Source of the DNA: Streptomyces carminius
GTDB taxonomy: Bacteria; Actinomycetota; Actinomycetes; Streptomycetales; Streptomycetaceae
DNA: 64,000 nt
Direction: 5' to 3'
Assembly: GCF_002794255.1 (NCBI RefSeq)
Contig: NZ_PGGW01000008.1
Location: 236,465-300,464 of the forward strand
The translations under genes and the position numbers were made by a program. The notes under the pieces are model-generated. The model had not been told where the DNA came from. It ran no database searches and worked only from the letters and a program-made list of their open reading frames with translations. Each line of letters opens with the position of its first letter. Position 1 is the first letter of the stretch. Shown one piece after another: positions 34,683-43,054 of this stretch.

Positions 34683-35261
34683 ATGGCGGGGCACCGGTAC
34701 CACTGGGCGGGAAGCGGGGAGAACGGACGGAACGGGCAGGGCGAGGAGGACGAGGAGGGATGGGATCCGCAGTGGTCCGGGGACGGCGGGTCCCGGCTGC
34801 GGTTCACCGGCACCGGCACCGGCACCGTCCCGGCCGCGGCGCCGGACCCCGCGCGGCCGCTGGTGAGAACCCGCCGGGAAGCCCTCGAGGACGACGTGGT
34901 GACCCTGGTCAACCAGGAACGCGCCGAGCGCGGTCTGGTACGGCTGCGCACCGAGGAGCGGCTGCGGCTGTCCTCCCGCGCGCACAGCCGGGACATGGCG
35001 GAGCGGGCCTTCTTCAGCCACCTCACCCCCGAGGGCGTGGCCCCCGACGAGCGCATGTCGGCGGCCGGCTACCCGTATCCCGCCGCCGAGAACATCGCCG
35101 TGCTCGACCCGAACGCCATGGCGGTGGTGGTGGCCTGGATGAACAGCCCCGGGCACCGGGTGAACATCCTCAACCCGCTGTTCCGCGCGATCGGCGTGGG
35201 CGTGTTCCTGGCCCCGGGCGCACCGGTGGCCTGGTGGACACAGAACTTCGGATACCGGTGA
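34683..35261 (+). CDS. CAP (SCP/PR1) domain protein
   Basis: A 192-aa protein whose residues 75-190 form a CAP domain: VTLVNQERAERGLVRLRTEE, RAHSRDMAERAFFSHLTPEG, PYPAAENIAV and MNSPGHRVNILNPLFRAIGV, including the conserved His and Glu cavity residues. Unlike most bacterial CAP proteins it shows no signal peptide; the first 70 residues are acidic and Gly-rich. Either the export signal is unusual or the protein is cytoplasmic. Confidence 0.88.
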   Translation: MAGHRYHWAGSGENGRNGQGEEDEEGWDPQWSGDGGSRLRFTGTGTGTVPAAAPDPARPLVRTRREALEDDVVTLVNQERAERGLVRLRTEERLRLSSRAHSRDMAERAFFSHLTPEGVAPDERMSAAGYPYPAAENIAVLDPNAMAVVVAWMNSPGHRVNILNPLFRAIGVGVFLAPGAPVAWWTQNFGYR

Positions 35262-35386
35262 GACGGGACGGGACCGCCTCCGCCCGGGCCCCGCGGCACC
35301 CCGGCGGCACGGGAAGCGGGTGTCCGCCGGTGGACACGGGGCAGACGGTGTTCACACCGAGTCATCACTCGAACAGGGGAGAGTCC

Positions 35387-35563
35387 ATGCTGGGCATCGT
35401 GGCGGCCGTGCTGTTCTTCATCGCGTTCCTGATCAACGCGGCGGAGCTCTCGACGAACGACGTGTTCTCGTCCACCAACCTCATGCTCCTGGGACTGGGT
35501 CTGCTGGCCCTGCACGTGGCAGGGGTCGGAGGCGGCTGGACCGCCCGCAGCCGCAGGCGCTGA
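35387..35563 (+). CDS. Small membrane protein (58 aa)
   Basis: A 58-aa protein beginning MLGIVAAVLFFIAFLINAAE with two hydrophobic helices separated by LSTNDVFSSTN and a basic tail SRRR. AGGGGAGAG just before ATG 35387 supports translation. Similar proteins are common in streptomycetes; function unknown. Confidence 0.78.
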   Translation: MLGIVAAVLFFIAFLINAAELSTNDVFSSTNLMLLGLGLLALHVAGVGGGWTARSRRR

Positions 35564-35664
35564 CGAACGGAGCGGCCGGCGCCGGACGGGTGCCTCCCCG
35601 TGCCCGGGCAGGGGCCGCGCGGCCGGGAGGTGACAGTGGCGGAGACGGGGGTACCCGGCCGGAC

Positions 35665-35886
35665 ATGACGGAACAGAATCCGGACAAGGACGTCGACGAC
35701 TGGGTCACGGGAGAGGAACCGGCGACCGGCCCGCAACTGAGCTATCTGCGGACACTCGCCCGGGAGGCGGGGGAGGATGTCCCCGAGGACCTGACGAAGG
35801 CCCGGGCGTCGCAGATGATCGACCGCCTCCAGGGAAAGTCTCCCAGGACGGCCGGCCGGGAGGACGGCGGAGACCAGGCCTCCTGA
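35665..35886 (+). CDS. DUF3072 family protein
   Basis: A 73-aa acidic protein with the DUF3072 signature GPQLSYLRTLAREAGEDVPE and KARASQMIDRLQ. The family is widespread, small and of unknown function, sometimes next to stress or DNA-related genes. The gene is followed after ten bases by the convergent MpaB-type gene with no terminator between. Confidence 0.8.
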   Translation: MTEQNPDKDVDDWVTGEEPATGPQLSYLRTLAREAGEDVPEDLTKARASQMIDRLQGKSPRTAGREDGGDQAS

Positions 35887-35896
35887 CCTCCGCCCG

Positions 35897-36823
35897 TCAC
35901 CGGCCCGGCCGCTCCGCACCGCCGGCGGACGGCCGCGGCGGTGGTGCCGGTGGTGCCGGTGGTGCCATGGCCCAGCGGATCGTCCTGGTCAGGGTCCGGC
36001 CCGCCGGGCGTACGGCGGCCTCCTCCACGAAGGGGAGGTACGGCAGCCGCAGCGGGCCGCGGGCCCAGCGGGGGAGCAGGGTCACGGCACCGGCGGCGAG
36101 CACGGCGTACGGCGGGCGCGCGGCCCAGGGCAGCGGAGGCCGCAGGAGCAGGAACCGGGCGGCGTCCCGGGCCTGCGCCGTGGCCCGCAGCTCGGGACGG
36201 TAGCTCTCCAGCCGGGCGGCGAGCCCGGCCTGGTCGGTGGGCGGATCCGGGACCCCGAGCGCGGCGGCCACCCGGGCGGCGTCCGCGACGTACCCGTCGT
36301 AGGCGGCCTCCTCCAGCGGCCGGGCACCGTAGCGCCGGTGGGCCCGCAGGAAGCTGTCGACCTCGGCCGCGTGCACCCAGCCGAGCAGCCGTGGATCGCA
36401 GGCCGCGTACTCCTGGCCGTCCGGAGTGCGGCCGCGCACCCGCCGGTGCGCCGCCCTGACCCGTGCCACCGCCCGGTGGGCGTCCTCGGCGGTGCCGAAG
36501 GTCGTCACCGCCAGGAAGGTGCTGGTGCGCTGGAGCCGGCCCCAGGGATCGCCCCGGTATCCCGAGTGGGCCGCGACCGCGGCCATGGCCAGTGGGTGCA
36601 GGGACTGCAGCAGCAGCGCCCGCAGGCCTCCCGCGAACATGGCGGCGTCACCGTGCACCGTCCGGATCGGCCGGCCGGGTCCGAACCACCGGGAACCGGG
36701 CGACTCGTGGATACGGATCCGGTTCGCCGGCCCCTCCGGTCCCGCCACCCGGGCGAACAGCTCCGCGCCCAGCCGGTGCCGCACCGCCTCCAGACCGGGG
36801 ATCCCCGGTATGCCGGTCGCCAT
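35897..36823 (-). CDS. Oxygenase MpaB family protein (DUF2236)
   Basis: A 308-aa protein of the MpaB/latex-clearing-type DUF2236 family, haem-dependent oxygenases or peroxidases. Typical segments: ALLLQSLHPLAMAAVAAHSG, FLAVTTFGTAEDAHRAVARV, LGWVHAAEVDSFL. TACAGT (36836-36831) lies seven bases before ATG 36823, implying leaderless mRNA. The Pro-rich end is encoded by three copies of GGTGGTGCC-like DNA (35942-35968). Substrate unknown. Confidence 0.88.
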   Translation of the reverse strand: MATGIPGIPGLEAVRHRLGAELFARVAGPEGPANRIRIHESPGSRWFGPGRPIRTVHGDAAMFAGGLRALLLQSLHPLAMAAVAAHSGYRGDPWGRLQRTSTFLAVTTFGTAEDAHRAVARVRAAHRRVRGRTPDGQEYAACDPRLLGWVHAAEVDSFLRAHRRYGARPLEEAAYDGYVADAARVAAALGVPDPPTDQAGLAARLESYRPELRATAQARDAARFLLLRPPLPWAARPPYAVLAAGAVTLLPRWARGPLRLPYLPFVEEAAVRPAGRTLTRTIRWAMAPPAPPAPPPRPSAGGAERPGR

Positions 36824-36861
36824 GCCCGCCACTGTACGCCGCGCGGCCGGTCCGGCCGGAA

Positions 36862-37314
36862 TCAGCCCGGCCGGCGCGTGATCAGAGGCCGATGGGACTC
36901 CTGCAGTCCCCCGGGGAGGTCGTCGGGCGGGAACCACCTCGCCTCCAGGATCTCCCGGGGGTCGATCCGGAGGGTGCCGCCGACGAGTTCGGCCTCGTAG
37001 GCCGCCTCCATCCGCAGCCGGTACCCGCTTCTGAGACGGACGAGTTCGCCGACGCGGACCTCGAGCCCGGTCTCCTCGCGCACCTCGCGCACGACCGTGT
37101 CCTGGAAGGTCTCGCCCCTGGCGGCGTACCCCGTCGGGAGACCCCACGGACGGTCCCGGTGCCACAGGCGGTGTCTGAGGAGGAGCACCCTGCCCTCCGC
37201 GTCCCGCACGACGCCGGTGACACCGGCCATGAACTTGGCGTGCGCGAGCCACTGGAGGCGCCACTGCAGCGGCCCGCCCAGGAGATGCCACAGCCGGGCG
37301 GCCAGTTCTGTCAC
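36862..37314 (-). CDS. NUDIX hydrolase
   Basis: A 150-aa hydrolase. The Nudix box is complete: GYAARGETFQDTVVREVREE then TGL (residues 62-84), with the REVREE metal-binding core. An amphipathic N-terminus (LWHLLGGPLQWRLQWLAHAK) precedes it. GTG at 37314 follows CGGAGGAAC. Substrate cannot be predicted. It lies just downstream of a decayed radical-SAM gene on the same strand. Confidence 0.9.
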   Translation of the reverse strand: MTELAARLWHLLGGPLQWRLQWLAHAKFMAGVTGVVRDAEGRVLLLRHRLWHRDRPWGLPTGYAARGETFQDTVVREVREETGLEVRVGELVRLRSGYRLRMEAAYEAELVGGTLRIDPREILEARWFPPDDLPGGLQESHRPLITRRPG

Positions 37315-37459
37315 GCTGTGTTCCTCCGGACATGGGGAGCGGACCCGGCACCGGTACGCCGGTCGGCCGGTACCGGGAACCGCGGCGGTCCGTTCGACGG
37401 CTGTCCCGCCGAGGCTACCCGCACCCGGAGCGGGGGAGTCGGCCGGGCGTTCCGGGCCC

Positions 37460-37956
37460 GTACACCGCTGTTCCTTCATGCCCGGGGCGCGGGCGGTGCT
37501 CCAGGCGTCCAGGGTCCAGGGGCAGACGCCGTCGAACCGCGGAAGGCGCCGTGCGGCTCGGCCGTGGACCCGTCCGGACTGAGGGAGAGCCAGGCGGCAC
37601 CCGCGGCGTGCACGGTGCGCAGCCGCTCCCCGGTGAGGGCGGGAATGCCGGAGGGGGAGACGGCGGCGTGGACGCCGGTCCCTTGCCGTGGACGACTGGC
37701 GTGGTCGGGGCGCTGGAACGGGTCTCCGCCGGTGATGACGGACAGCGAGGTGGGCTTGCCCGAAGGCGGCCATCTGCCGTATGAGGTCCTGCGCCGCGGC
37801 GTTGTCCGGCTCCCGCGGGTCGCGGTCGGGTACGGCCTCGGCACGGCAGTGCCGGAAGGCCGGCGGACAGGCCCGGGTGGGCTCCCGGATGACGATGAAC
37901 GGCCGCCGGCCGGCGTCGTGCCGCTGTCGGCGGGCCGCGCGGACCGCGGCGTTCAC
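37460..37956 (-). pseudogene. Radical SAM (SPASM-type) protein pseudogene, frameshifted and truncated
   Basis: The start survives: GGGGAGGAAC before GTG 37956, then VNAAVRAARRQRHDAGRRPF and REPTRACPPAFRHCRAEAVP. The radical-SAM CX3CX2C motif is damaged, with Phe where the second Cys should be. After MAAFG the frame shifts (about 37765-37800) to KPTSLSVITGGDPFQRPDH and AVSPSGIPALTGERLR, DGSTAEPHGAFRG; a second shift near 37535 leads to FDGVCPWTLDAWSTARA, after which the protein is lost. Sequence resembles TIGR04053-type radical SAM/SPASM proteins. Inactive. Confidence 0.82.
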
Positions 37957-38018
37957 CGGCGTGTTCCTCCCCGTGCCCCGGAGCCGTGCCCGGCCCTTCG
38001 GGAGGTGCCGGTCAGAGA

Positions 38019-38699
38019 TCAGGCGGGGTGGGCTTCTTCCCAGGCCCGGATGATCGGTGCGGGGATGCGTCCGCGGTCGGGCAGGTCGTAGCCGTTGGCG
38101 CGGGCCCATGCGCGGACGGCCCGGGAGTCGATGTACCTCCCACGGCTGGGGGGTGACACCGGTACGGGGCTGGTGGGGATGGGGGACGGGGTGAAGGAGG
38201 GGCCCGCGTCGAGGAGGCCGACGGGGAAGGCGGGGACCTGTACCCGCCTGCTGAGGGTAGCGGTGAGGAACTCGGTGAGGGTGCCGTCGAAGGTGTACCA
38301 GGTGTGGCCGCGGGCCTCGTTGACGGTGATACGCCAGGTGTCGGGGGCGGTCTGGGGGGTGGTGACCCAGAACAGGTGGTTGCCGTTGTCGGTCACCCCG
38401 ATGGCGAACAAGGTCTCGGGGTTGTGGGGGACGGGGAATGTGTCCTGGTCGCGGCCCTGGGCGAGCTGGGCACGCAGGGTGGTCGGCATGGGTCCGGTGA
38501 GGTCGGCCCACGGGGTGGGTGCGTGGGGGTGGTGGAGGTGGAGGAAGTCGCAGAACGCGCCGGGTCCGTAGGCGGCGGCCAGGTGTTTGTAGTCGTCGGG
38601 CAGGCGCATGCCCAGGGTGGTCTCCACGGTCGGCCAGTCCACGGCTGGGACGTCGGCGGGTGGGGGGCAGAGCCGGGTCAGGTCGTCGAGGCCGGTCAT
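38019..38699 (-). CDS. SUKH (SMI1/KNR4)-like protein fused to Lsr2-type DNA-binding domain
   Basis: A 226-aa protein. Residues 15-150 look like a SUKH domain (VETTLGMRLPDDYKHLAAAY, GVTDNGNHLFWVT, TWYTFDGTLTEFL). Residues 187-226 match the Lsr2 C-terminal AT-hook-like domain (IDSRAVRAWARANGYDLPDR then GRIPAPIIRAWEEA). It lacks the Lsr2 dimerisation domain. SUKH proteins are often immunity proteins or cargo-binding modules; the fusion suggests a DNA-targeted or regulatory function. CGGAGCGATC precedes ATG 38699. Confidence 0.87.
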   Translation of the reverse strand: MTGLDDLTRLCPPPADVPAVDWPTVETTLGMRLPDDYKHLAAAYGPGAFCDFLHLHHPHAPTPWADLTGPMPTTLRAQLAQGRDQDTFPVPHNPETLFAIGVTDNGNHLFWVTTPQTAPDTWRITVNEARGHTWYTFDGTLTEFLTATLSRRVQVPAFPVGLLDAGPSFTPSPIPTSPVPVSPPSRGRYIDSRAVRAWARANGYDLPDRGRIPAPIIRAWEEAHPA

Positions 38700-38926
38700 G
38701 ATCGCTCCGGGATTGGTGGAGGCTCTGGTGTGCTCCGAGGCTGGTGGTCCTGGCAGTCGGTTCGTGTTCGGCGGGCGGGATGTCGCCGAACACGGTGTGC
38801 GGGCGGCCGTCTGTCCGGGTCCCGGCGGGATGTCCACCGCGCCCCGCAGTCGGTGCGCGAGGCCGGGTCCACCAGTTGGAAGACGGGCCGGAGCTCCCGC
38901 GCCCGGTCCTTGAGGTGGCCGGTGCC

Positions 38927-39529
38927 TCAGATGAACATCGGGTTGCGGTGCACGGGCGTGTCCGGGTCGGTGGACCACACCAGGCGCAGCTCCAGGTTGT
39001 CCTCACCGACCAGCTCGCGCAGCAGGTCGGCCGCCCAGCCGTGCCAGTAGGTCCCGTGGGGAAAGGCGGGGATCCGGAAGGCGGGCAGGTGGAAGGGGAG
39101 GGTCTCGGGGTGGAAGACGGCCCTTTCGATGAGTCCGGTGGGTTCGGCCGGTGGGGAGGACTTCTCCTGGTCGAGGCAGTCGACCACGCGCAGCGGCACG
39201 TACAGCTCGTAGGCGCCTTCCGGTGTTCCGGGCAGGTTCAGGGGGAGGAAACGGCCGCCGGTGGTGAAGCGGTCCCGGACGCGGTCGGCGACGCGTCGGC
39301 TCAGCACCGGGGCCTCGACGCTGCTGGAGGGGTAGTCGATCTCTTCCCATCCCGGTGGGCCCTGCCAGTCGGCCTCGACGCGCTCGGGGAAGTCGGCGGG
39401 GTCGCCTCCCAGCTGCCAGCGGATCAGTTGTGCGCTGTCGACGATGACGGTGCGCAGACCGTCCCGGAAGGGAGGCAGGATGCGGTACACGGCCAGTGGT
39501 GTGGTGCGCGTGTCGGTTTCCTGGGTCAT
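38927..39529 (-). CDS. Hypothetical protein (200 aa)
   Basis: A 200-aa acidic protein starting MTQETDTRTTPLAVYRILPP at ATG 39529. Visible features: IVDSAQLIRWQLGGDPADFP, VLSRRVADRVRDRFTTGGRF, AYELYVPLRVVDCLD and a final WSTDPDTPVHRNPMFI. No family recognised with confidence; its position 228 bases upstream of the SUKH-Lsr2 gene on the same strand and its single-domain acidic character recall polymorphic-toxin immunity proteins, but this is a guess. The 227-base gap after it has no supported gene. Confidence 0.7.
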   Translation of the reverse strand: MTQETDTRTTPLAVYRILPPFRDGLRTVIVDSAQLIRWQLGGDPADFPERVEADWQGPPGWEEIDYPSSSVEAPVLSRRVADRVRDRFTTGGRFLPLNLPGTPEGAYELYVPLRVVDCLDQEKSSPPAEPTGLIERAVFHPETLPFHLPAFRIPAFPHGTYWHGWAADLLRELVGEDNLELRLVWSTDPDTPVHRNPMFI

Positions 39530-39567
39530 GGTCAATGAATCCTGCCGGGTTCCCAACGTCCGGTCCG

Positions 39568-39661
39568 CCGCGCCGTGAGAAGAGCGTGACGTTCGCCCCT
39601 CTCACGGCGCGGTCGTTGTTCCTGGGTGTGGTGGCGGTTCCGGGATCACTGGAACCGCCAC
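39568..39661. repeat. Two consecutive perfect inverted repeats
   Basis: CCGCGCCGTGAGA (39568-39580) pairs with 39600-39612 (13 bp, 19-base loop); GTGGCGGTTCC (39631-39641) pairs with 39651-39661 (11 bp, 9-base loop). They lie upstream of the divergent hypothetical gene (start 39529) and 140 bases before the IS1380 scrap; they may be the outer end of a lost element or a terminator pair. Confidence 0.55.
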
Positions 39662-39802
39662 CGTCGCGTCCGCGGTGTTCAGACTCGATCCACCGCGCGA
39701 TAGTCGGCCTGTGGACGGAGAAAGAGAAAGAGGTTCCTGCTGACCTGCGATGCCGGGAGGTCCTGCGTTTCCAGCACGCACGATCGGCAAGGCACCTCTG
39801 AA

Positions 39803-39889
39803 GTGGAAGTCTCCCACAGGCCCGCGGGGCTGTTCGCCGCATTCGACGACCCCGACCTGATCGCGCATGCCGGGCTGGTCCCCACGTGA
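39803..39889 (+). mobile_element. IS1380-type transposase N-terminal fragment
   Basis: GTG at 39803 starts VEVSHRPAGLFAAFDDPDLI then AHAGLVPT and a stop. This matches the extreme N-terminus of IS1380-family transposases; everything downstream is missing. No terminal inverted repeat or target duplication could be identified. Confidence 0.65.
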
Positions 39890-39984
39890 ACCGCCCCGGC
39901 CAGGTCCAGCGACTCAAGCAGCGGGTGGAACGCGGCCGTCTCGTTCGGCCTGGCGGCCGTCCAGGCCGCCAGGCCGGGGCGGCG

Positions 39985-40590
39985 TTACGCGGGGACGCCG
40001 AGCGGCGGGTGCTCGAGCACGCGGGGCTTGTACTCGACCAGCTGGATGCGGCCGTCGAAGGTGCGGTGCTCGGTCATCTCGAGGGCGACGTCCGGATAGC
40101 CGTCGTAGATGCGTTCCTCGCCCGTGGCCCCGGTGATCACCGGGAACATCACGACCCGGAAGCGGTCGACGAGGCCGGCTCGTAGCAGGGACCGGCACAG
40201 GCTGAGGCTGCCGATCGTGCTGAGGAGCCCCGAGCCACTGGACTTCATGGCGCGGACCGCCTCGACGGCGTCGTCGCGGACGAGCGTGGAGTTGGCCCAC
40301 GTCAGTGGCTCCTCGAGCGAGGAGGAGAACACCACCTTGGACGCTTGCGTGAGCTCGTCGACGGACGCCTCTTCCTCAGGCCTGAACTCGTCTTGGCCAT
40401 CGGGGACCTCGCCTGCGGCGAAGCCCGACATCAGGCGGTAGGTGTTCGCTCCCATCAGGTAGGTGGCCTCGGGCTGCTCGCCGAGCCATGCGAGGTACTC
40501 CGGGCCCTCCAGGCCCCAGAACCCGGGCCACCCCTCTCCCGATGCGTGGCCGTCGAGGGAGGTGATGAAGTCGACGAGAAGCTCCGACAT
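39985..40590 (-). CDS. Dihydrofolate reductase / RibD C-terminal family protein
   Basis: A 201-aa protein starting MSELLVDFITSLDGHASGEG, the standard beginning of actinobacterial RibD-C (DHFR-like) family proteins. YLMGANTYRLMSG and KVVFSSSLEEPLTWANS, then GSGLLSTIGSLSLCRSLLRA and the nucleotide-binding region follow. GAAAGGACACC precedes ATG 40590. These are probable NADPH-dependent reductases of unknown substrate; it is not the housekeeping folA or ribD. Confidence 0.9.
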   Translation of the reverse strand: MSELLVDFITSLDGHASGEGWPGFWGLEGPEYLAWLGEQPEATYLMGANTYRLMSGFAAGEVPDGQDEFRPEEEASVDELTQASKVVFSSSLEEPLTWANSTLVRDDAVEAVRAMKSSGSGLLSTIGSLSLCRSLLRAGLVDRFRVVMFPVITGATGEERIYDGYPDVALEMTEHRTFDGRIQLVEYKPRVLEHPPLGVPA

Positions 40591-41018
40591 GGCGGTGTCC
40601 TTTCCTGGGGTGTCACGAGCTTGGACCGGCCGGGAGCCACGAACTCATCGGCCGCGCTGTGGAGTGACGAGAAGACCCATGACGCCGCAGCCGGTCAGGC
40701 CGGCGGAGCGGCACCGCTTCGGAGGGTCTGGAGCCCTGCGTGATTGCGCTGTGCACGCAGTCGGGCAATGATCTCCACGCGACGGGGAACGGCGGTTCGA
40801 GTTCTGTCAAAGCCCTCTCAGCCCCACCTGCGAACGGCCTCGGCGGGCTACGCGATCCCGGAACCTGAAGCCGCCCTGTGCGCAGCGGTACTGGCGTGGA
40901 GCACGTGTTCCGTGGCTGTCGTACTCCTGGGCAAGGGGATCCGTCAGACCTCTCGTACGTGACCCCGGGCCGTGCGAACGCGCTGGCCGAGAGAGGGTCC
41001 GTACGGAATGCTGTATGC
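40591..41018. other. Intergenic region, nothing recognised
   Basis: 428 bases between the divergent DHFR-like and YrhB genes, with visibly lower GC than the flanks. No supported gene, repeat or clear promoter was identified. Confidence 0.5.
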
Positions 41019-41603
41019 GTGATCGAGCGAGAGGCCGCCGTTCGGGCTGTCGAGGAACAGCTGGAGCGCGACTATCAGCAGTGGCGGGCTGCGGGTGTGG
41101 ACGCGATGCGGATGGCTGTGGTCGACGTCGAGGAGCACGAGCTGGTGTGGGTCGTCTCCTGGACCTCCGAGGAGTTCGTACGCACTCGGGACCCGGAGTT
41201 CATGCTGGCCGGCAACGGACCGTACCTGATCGACCGTGTCGACGGCGGACTGCACCAGATCGGCGTCGTCTCTGCGATGACCGGGGAGTGGGAGGCCGAC
41301 TATCGAGCCCGGATACGTGGGCTGCCGGTACGCACCGCAGTGGACGACCTGCACGATGCGCTGTGCGGTGTCGCCGCTGCGCGCGGACGCATGCACGCTG
41401 TGCGGGCGCTGCGCCAGAAGCTTCCGGTGCTCTCGCCTGCGGAGGCCATCGAATACGTGAGCGCGTTGCTGGACGGTGATGTACCCGCGCGTCTTGTGGC
41501 CGTCGCCGCCAGAGAGCTCGTGGAGCCTCTCAACCCGGTACTTGCGGTGAAGACGATTCTGAGCGGAGCGGAGATCCGAGCCGGTCAGAGACCCGGGGGA
41601 TGA
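41019..41603 (+). CDS. YrhB / immunity protein 35 (Imm35) domain protein
   Basis: A 194-aa protein. Start GTG 41019 gives VIEREAAVRAVEEQLERDYQ, the usual beginning of this family; GTG 40959 is in frame but unsupported. Residues 1-100 form the Imm35/YrhB domain (MAVVDVEEHELVWVVSWTSE, NGPYLIDRVDGGLHQIGVVS). The C-terminal half (LHDALCGVAAARGRMHAVRA...) is helical and unassigned. Imm35 proteins accompany polymorphic toxins; no toxin is visible nearby, so it is an orphan. The stop overlaps the convergent DUF3885-like pseudogene. Confidence 0.85.
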   Translation: MIEREAAVRAVEEQLERDYQQWRAAGVDAMRMAVVDVEEHELVWVVSWTSEEFVRTRDPEFMLAGNGPYLIDRVDGGLHQIGVVSAMTGEWEADYRARIRGLPVRTAVDDLHDALCGVAAARGRMHAVRALRQKLPVLSPAEAIEYVSALLDGDVPARLVAVAARELVEPLNPVLAVKTILSGAEIRAGQRPGG

Positions 41604-41905
41604 CGGGAGAGCCAGTCGGCATGCCGATCGCGCATCCGGTCCCGTTCCCCCGACGTGGTGAGGAAGACGTCGGTGCCACCGTCGTAGGGGTGGTGGCTGC
41701 GCTGCATCCGGGCGTCGGTGACGAGGCTCCCGCCACCTTGTCGTCGGCGATGTCTCGGAGCGACTCGTCGAGGCAGCCACGCCGCCGGGGTCGGCCGGCG
41801 GCGAAGAAGTGGCAGTACGTGCGGAACTCGGGGGCAGGGCCGTCGCTCCACCAGCCAGCAGGCTCTGCCAGTGCCCCGTGGCGGGTTGCAATGACGGAAC
41901 CTCGG
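41585..41905 (-). pseudogene. DUF3885-like gene, frameshifted
   Basis: One frame encodes SVIATRHGALAEPAGWWSDG and TYCHFFAAGRPRRRGCLDES then LRDIADDKVAGA; a second continues LVTDARMQRSHHPYDGGTDV and DRMRDRHADWLSRHPPGL to a stop at 41585. The halves read as one protein if a frameshift near 41735 is corrected. I associate it with DUF3885-type proteins from memory of such C-termini. No good start codon remains. Confidence 0.65.
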
Positions 41906-42050
41906 CTTCGGTCATCCGGAGCGGAGTGACCACCTACACGTCCGCACCAGCGGGCAGCTCATCGAGGACGGCGTCGTAACGCTCCGGGACGACGGTGTAC
42001 GCGCTCTCTTGGCTGTCGCTTCGCCGGCTGTTGATGTGGCCGGGCGGTCT

Positions 42051-42164
42051 GGGGGAGTCGAGGGACCGGCCGACCACTTGGCGCGAGTAGGTGTCCAGGA
42101 CGGCCGCGCAGTACACCTCTCCCTCCCGGGTGGGGTGCTCGGTGATGTCGGGGTACGGGCCAAT
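42051..42164 (-). mobile_element. IS3-family transposase (orfB integrase core) fragment
   Basis: The frame reads YPDITEHPTREGEVYCAAVL and DTYSRQVVGRSLDSP, the first catalytic-Asp region of IS3-family OrfB (DITEHPT, CAAVLD). Flanking catalytic parts are gone. A relic, not an active element. Confidence 0.75.
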
Positions 42165-42480
42165 GTGCACAGCCGGGTGCGGCTGAAGGCGCACAGCGTC
42201 TTGCAGGGGAGGCGGTGACCTGTAAGCGGTGCCGGCGCCACCGGGTCCTCCCGGCTGACGGACTTGCGGGCACGGGAAACCGGGGCACCGCCCGTCATGA
42301 TCGGTAGCTGACAGTGGCCCACCCTCGACGAAGCAGGTATCCGCATCCGCCGAGGAGCGTGGCCCGTCAAGTGCGGCCGCCAACGCTGCCGGCGCCGGGC
42401 CGGCAAACAGGGGGCCGCCTGCGGACGAGACTGCGCTACGGTGAGCCGGTCTTCGGACCCGTACGCATGGGGGCGCAGCA

Positions 42481-42993
42481 GTGACGACCGACGTGACGCC
42501 CGAACTGGCCGAGGCGATCCAGCGCGGCCACGACCAGCGCGACCGGGCGGACATGGCGCCGACGATCGCCTACTTCCAGGCGCTGCTCGCCGAACACCCC
42601 GGTCACCCGGTCCTCACCTACGAGGTGGGTGGCGCCTACGACACCGCGGGCCAGGAGGAAACCGCCCGCGGCTACTACGAGCGGGCGCTCGCCCTCGGCC
42701 TCGACGGTGACGTCCTGCGGCGGTGCCTGTGCCAGTACGCCAGCACCCTGAGGTGGCTGGGCGAGTTGGACGAGTCGTTGGCGGTGCTCGACCGGGCCCG
42801 CAGGGAGTTTCCCGGCTCGGACTCCGTACGCGTCTTCCGCGCCCTGACACTCAACGACGCCCAGCGGCCGGACGAGGCGGTGGCCGAGTTGCTCACCGTC
42901 GTCACCGGGCACGCCGAGGTCACCGACCTCGGGCGGTGGGCGGCCGGACTGCGTGGCCTCGCCCAGTGGCTCGCCGACGGCCGTCCCGAATAG
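42481..42993 (+). CDS. Tetratricopeptide repeat protein
   Basis: A 170-aa helical protein with TPR-like repeats: IAYFQALLAEHPGHPVLTYE, GGAYDTAGQEETARGYYERA, RRCLCQYASTLRWLGELDES and FRALTLNDAQRPDEAVAELL. No signal or membrane helix. Start GTG 42481 with GGGGGC upstream. Likely a protein-interaction module; the partner is unknown. A 25-bp hairpin ends the unit. Confidence 0.87.
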   Translation: MTTDVTPELAEAIQRGHDQRDRADMAPTIAYFQALLAEHPGHPVLTYEVGGAYDTAGQEETARGYYERALALGLDGDVLRRCLCQYASTLRWLGELDESLAVLDRARREFPGSDSVRVFRALTLNDAQRPDEAVAELLTVVTGHAEVTDLGRWAAGLRGLAQWLADGRPE

Positions 42994-43054
42994 GAAGCAT
43001 CCACCCCGCACATGGCCGGCGCAGGAGGGCCTTGGCCGGTGGGCGTGTCGTGCC

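Noticed and set aside
35942..35968. Three GGTGGTGCC-like repeats
   Set aside because: They encode the Pro/Ala-rich end of the MpaB-type protein; ordinary low-complexity coding sequence.
40591..41018. Possible gene remnant between the DHFR-like and YrhB genes
   Set aside because: No family-like segment in any frame.
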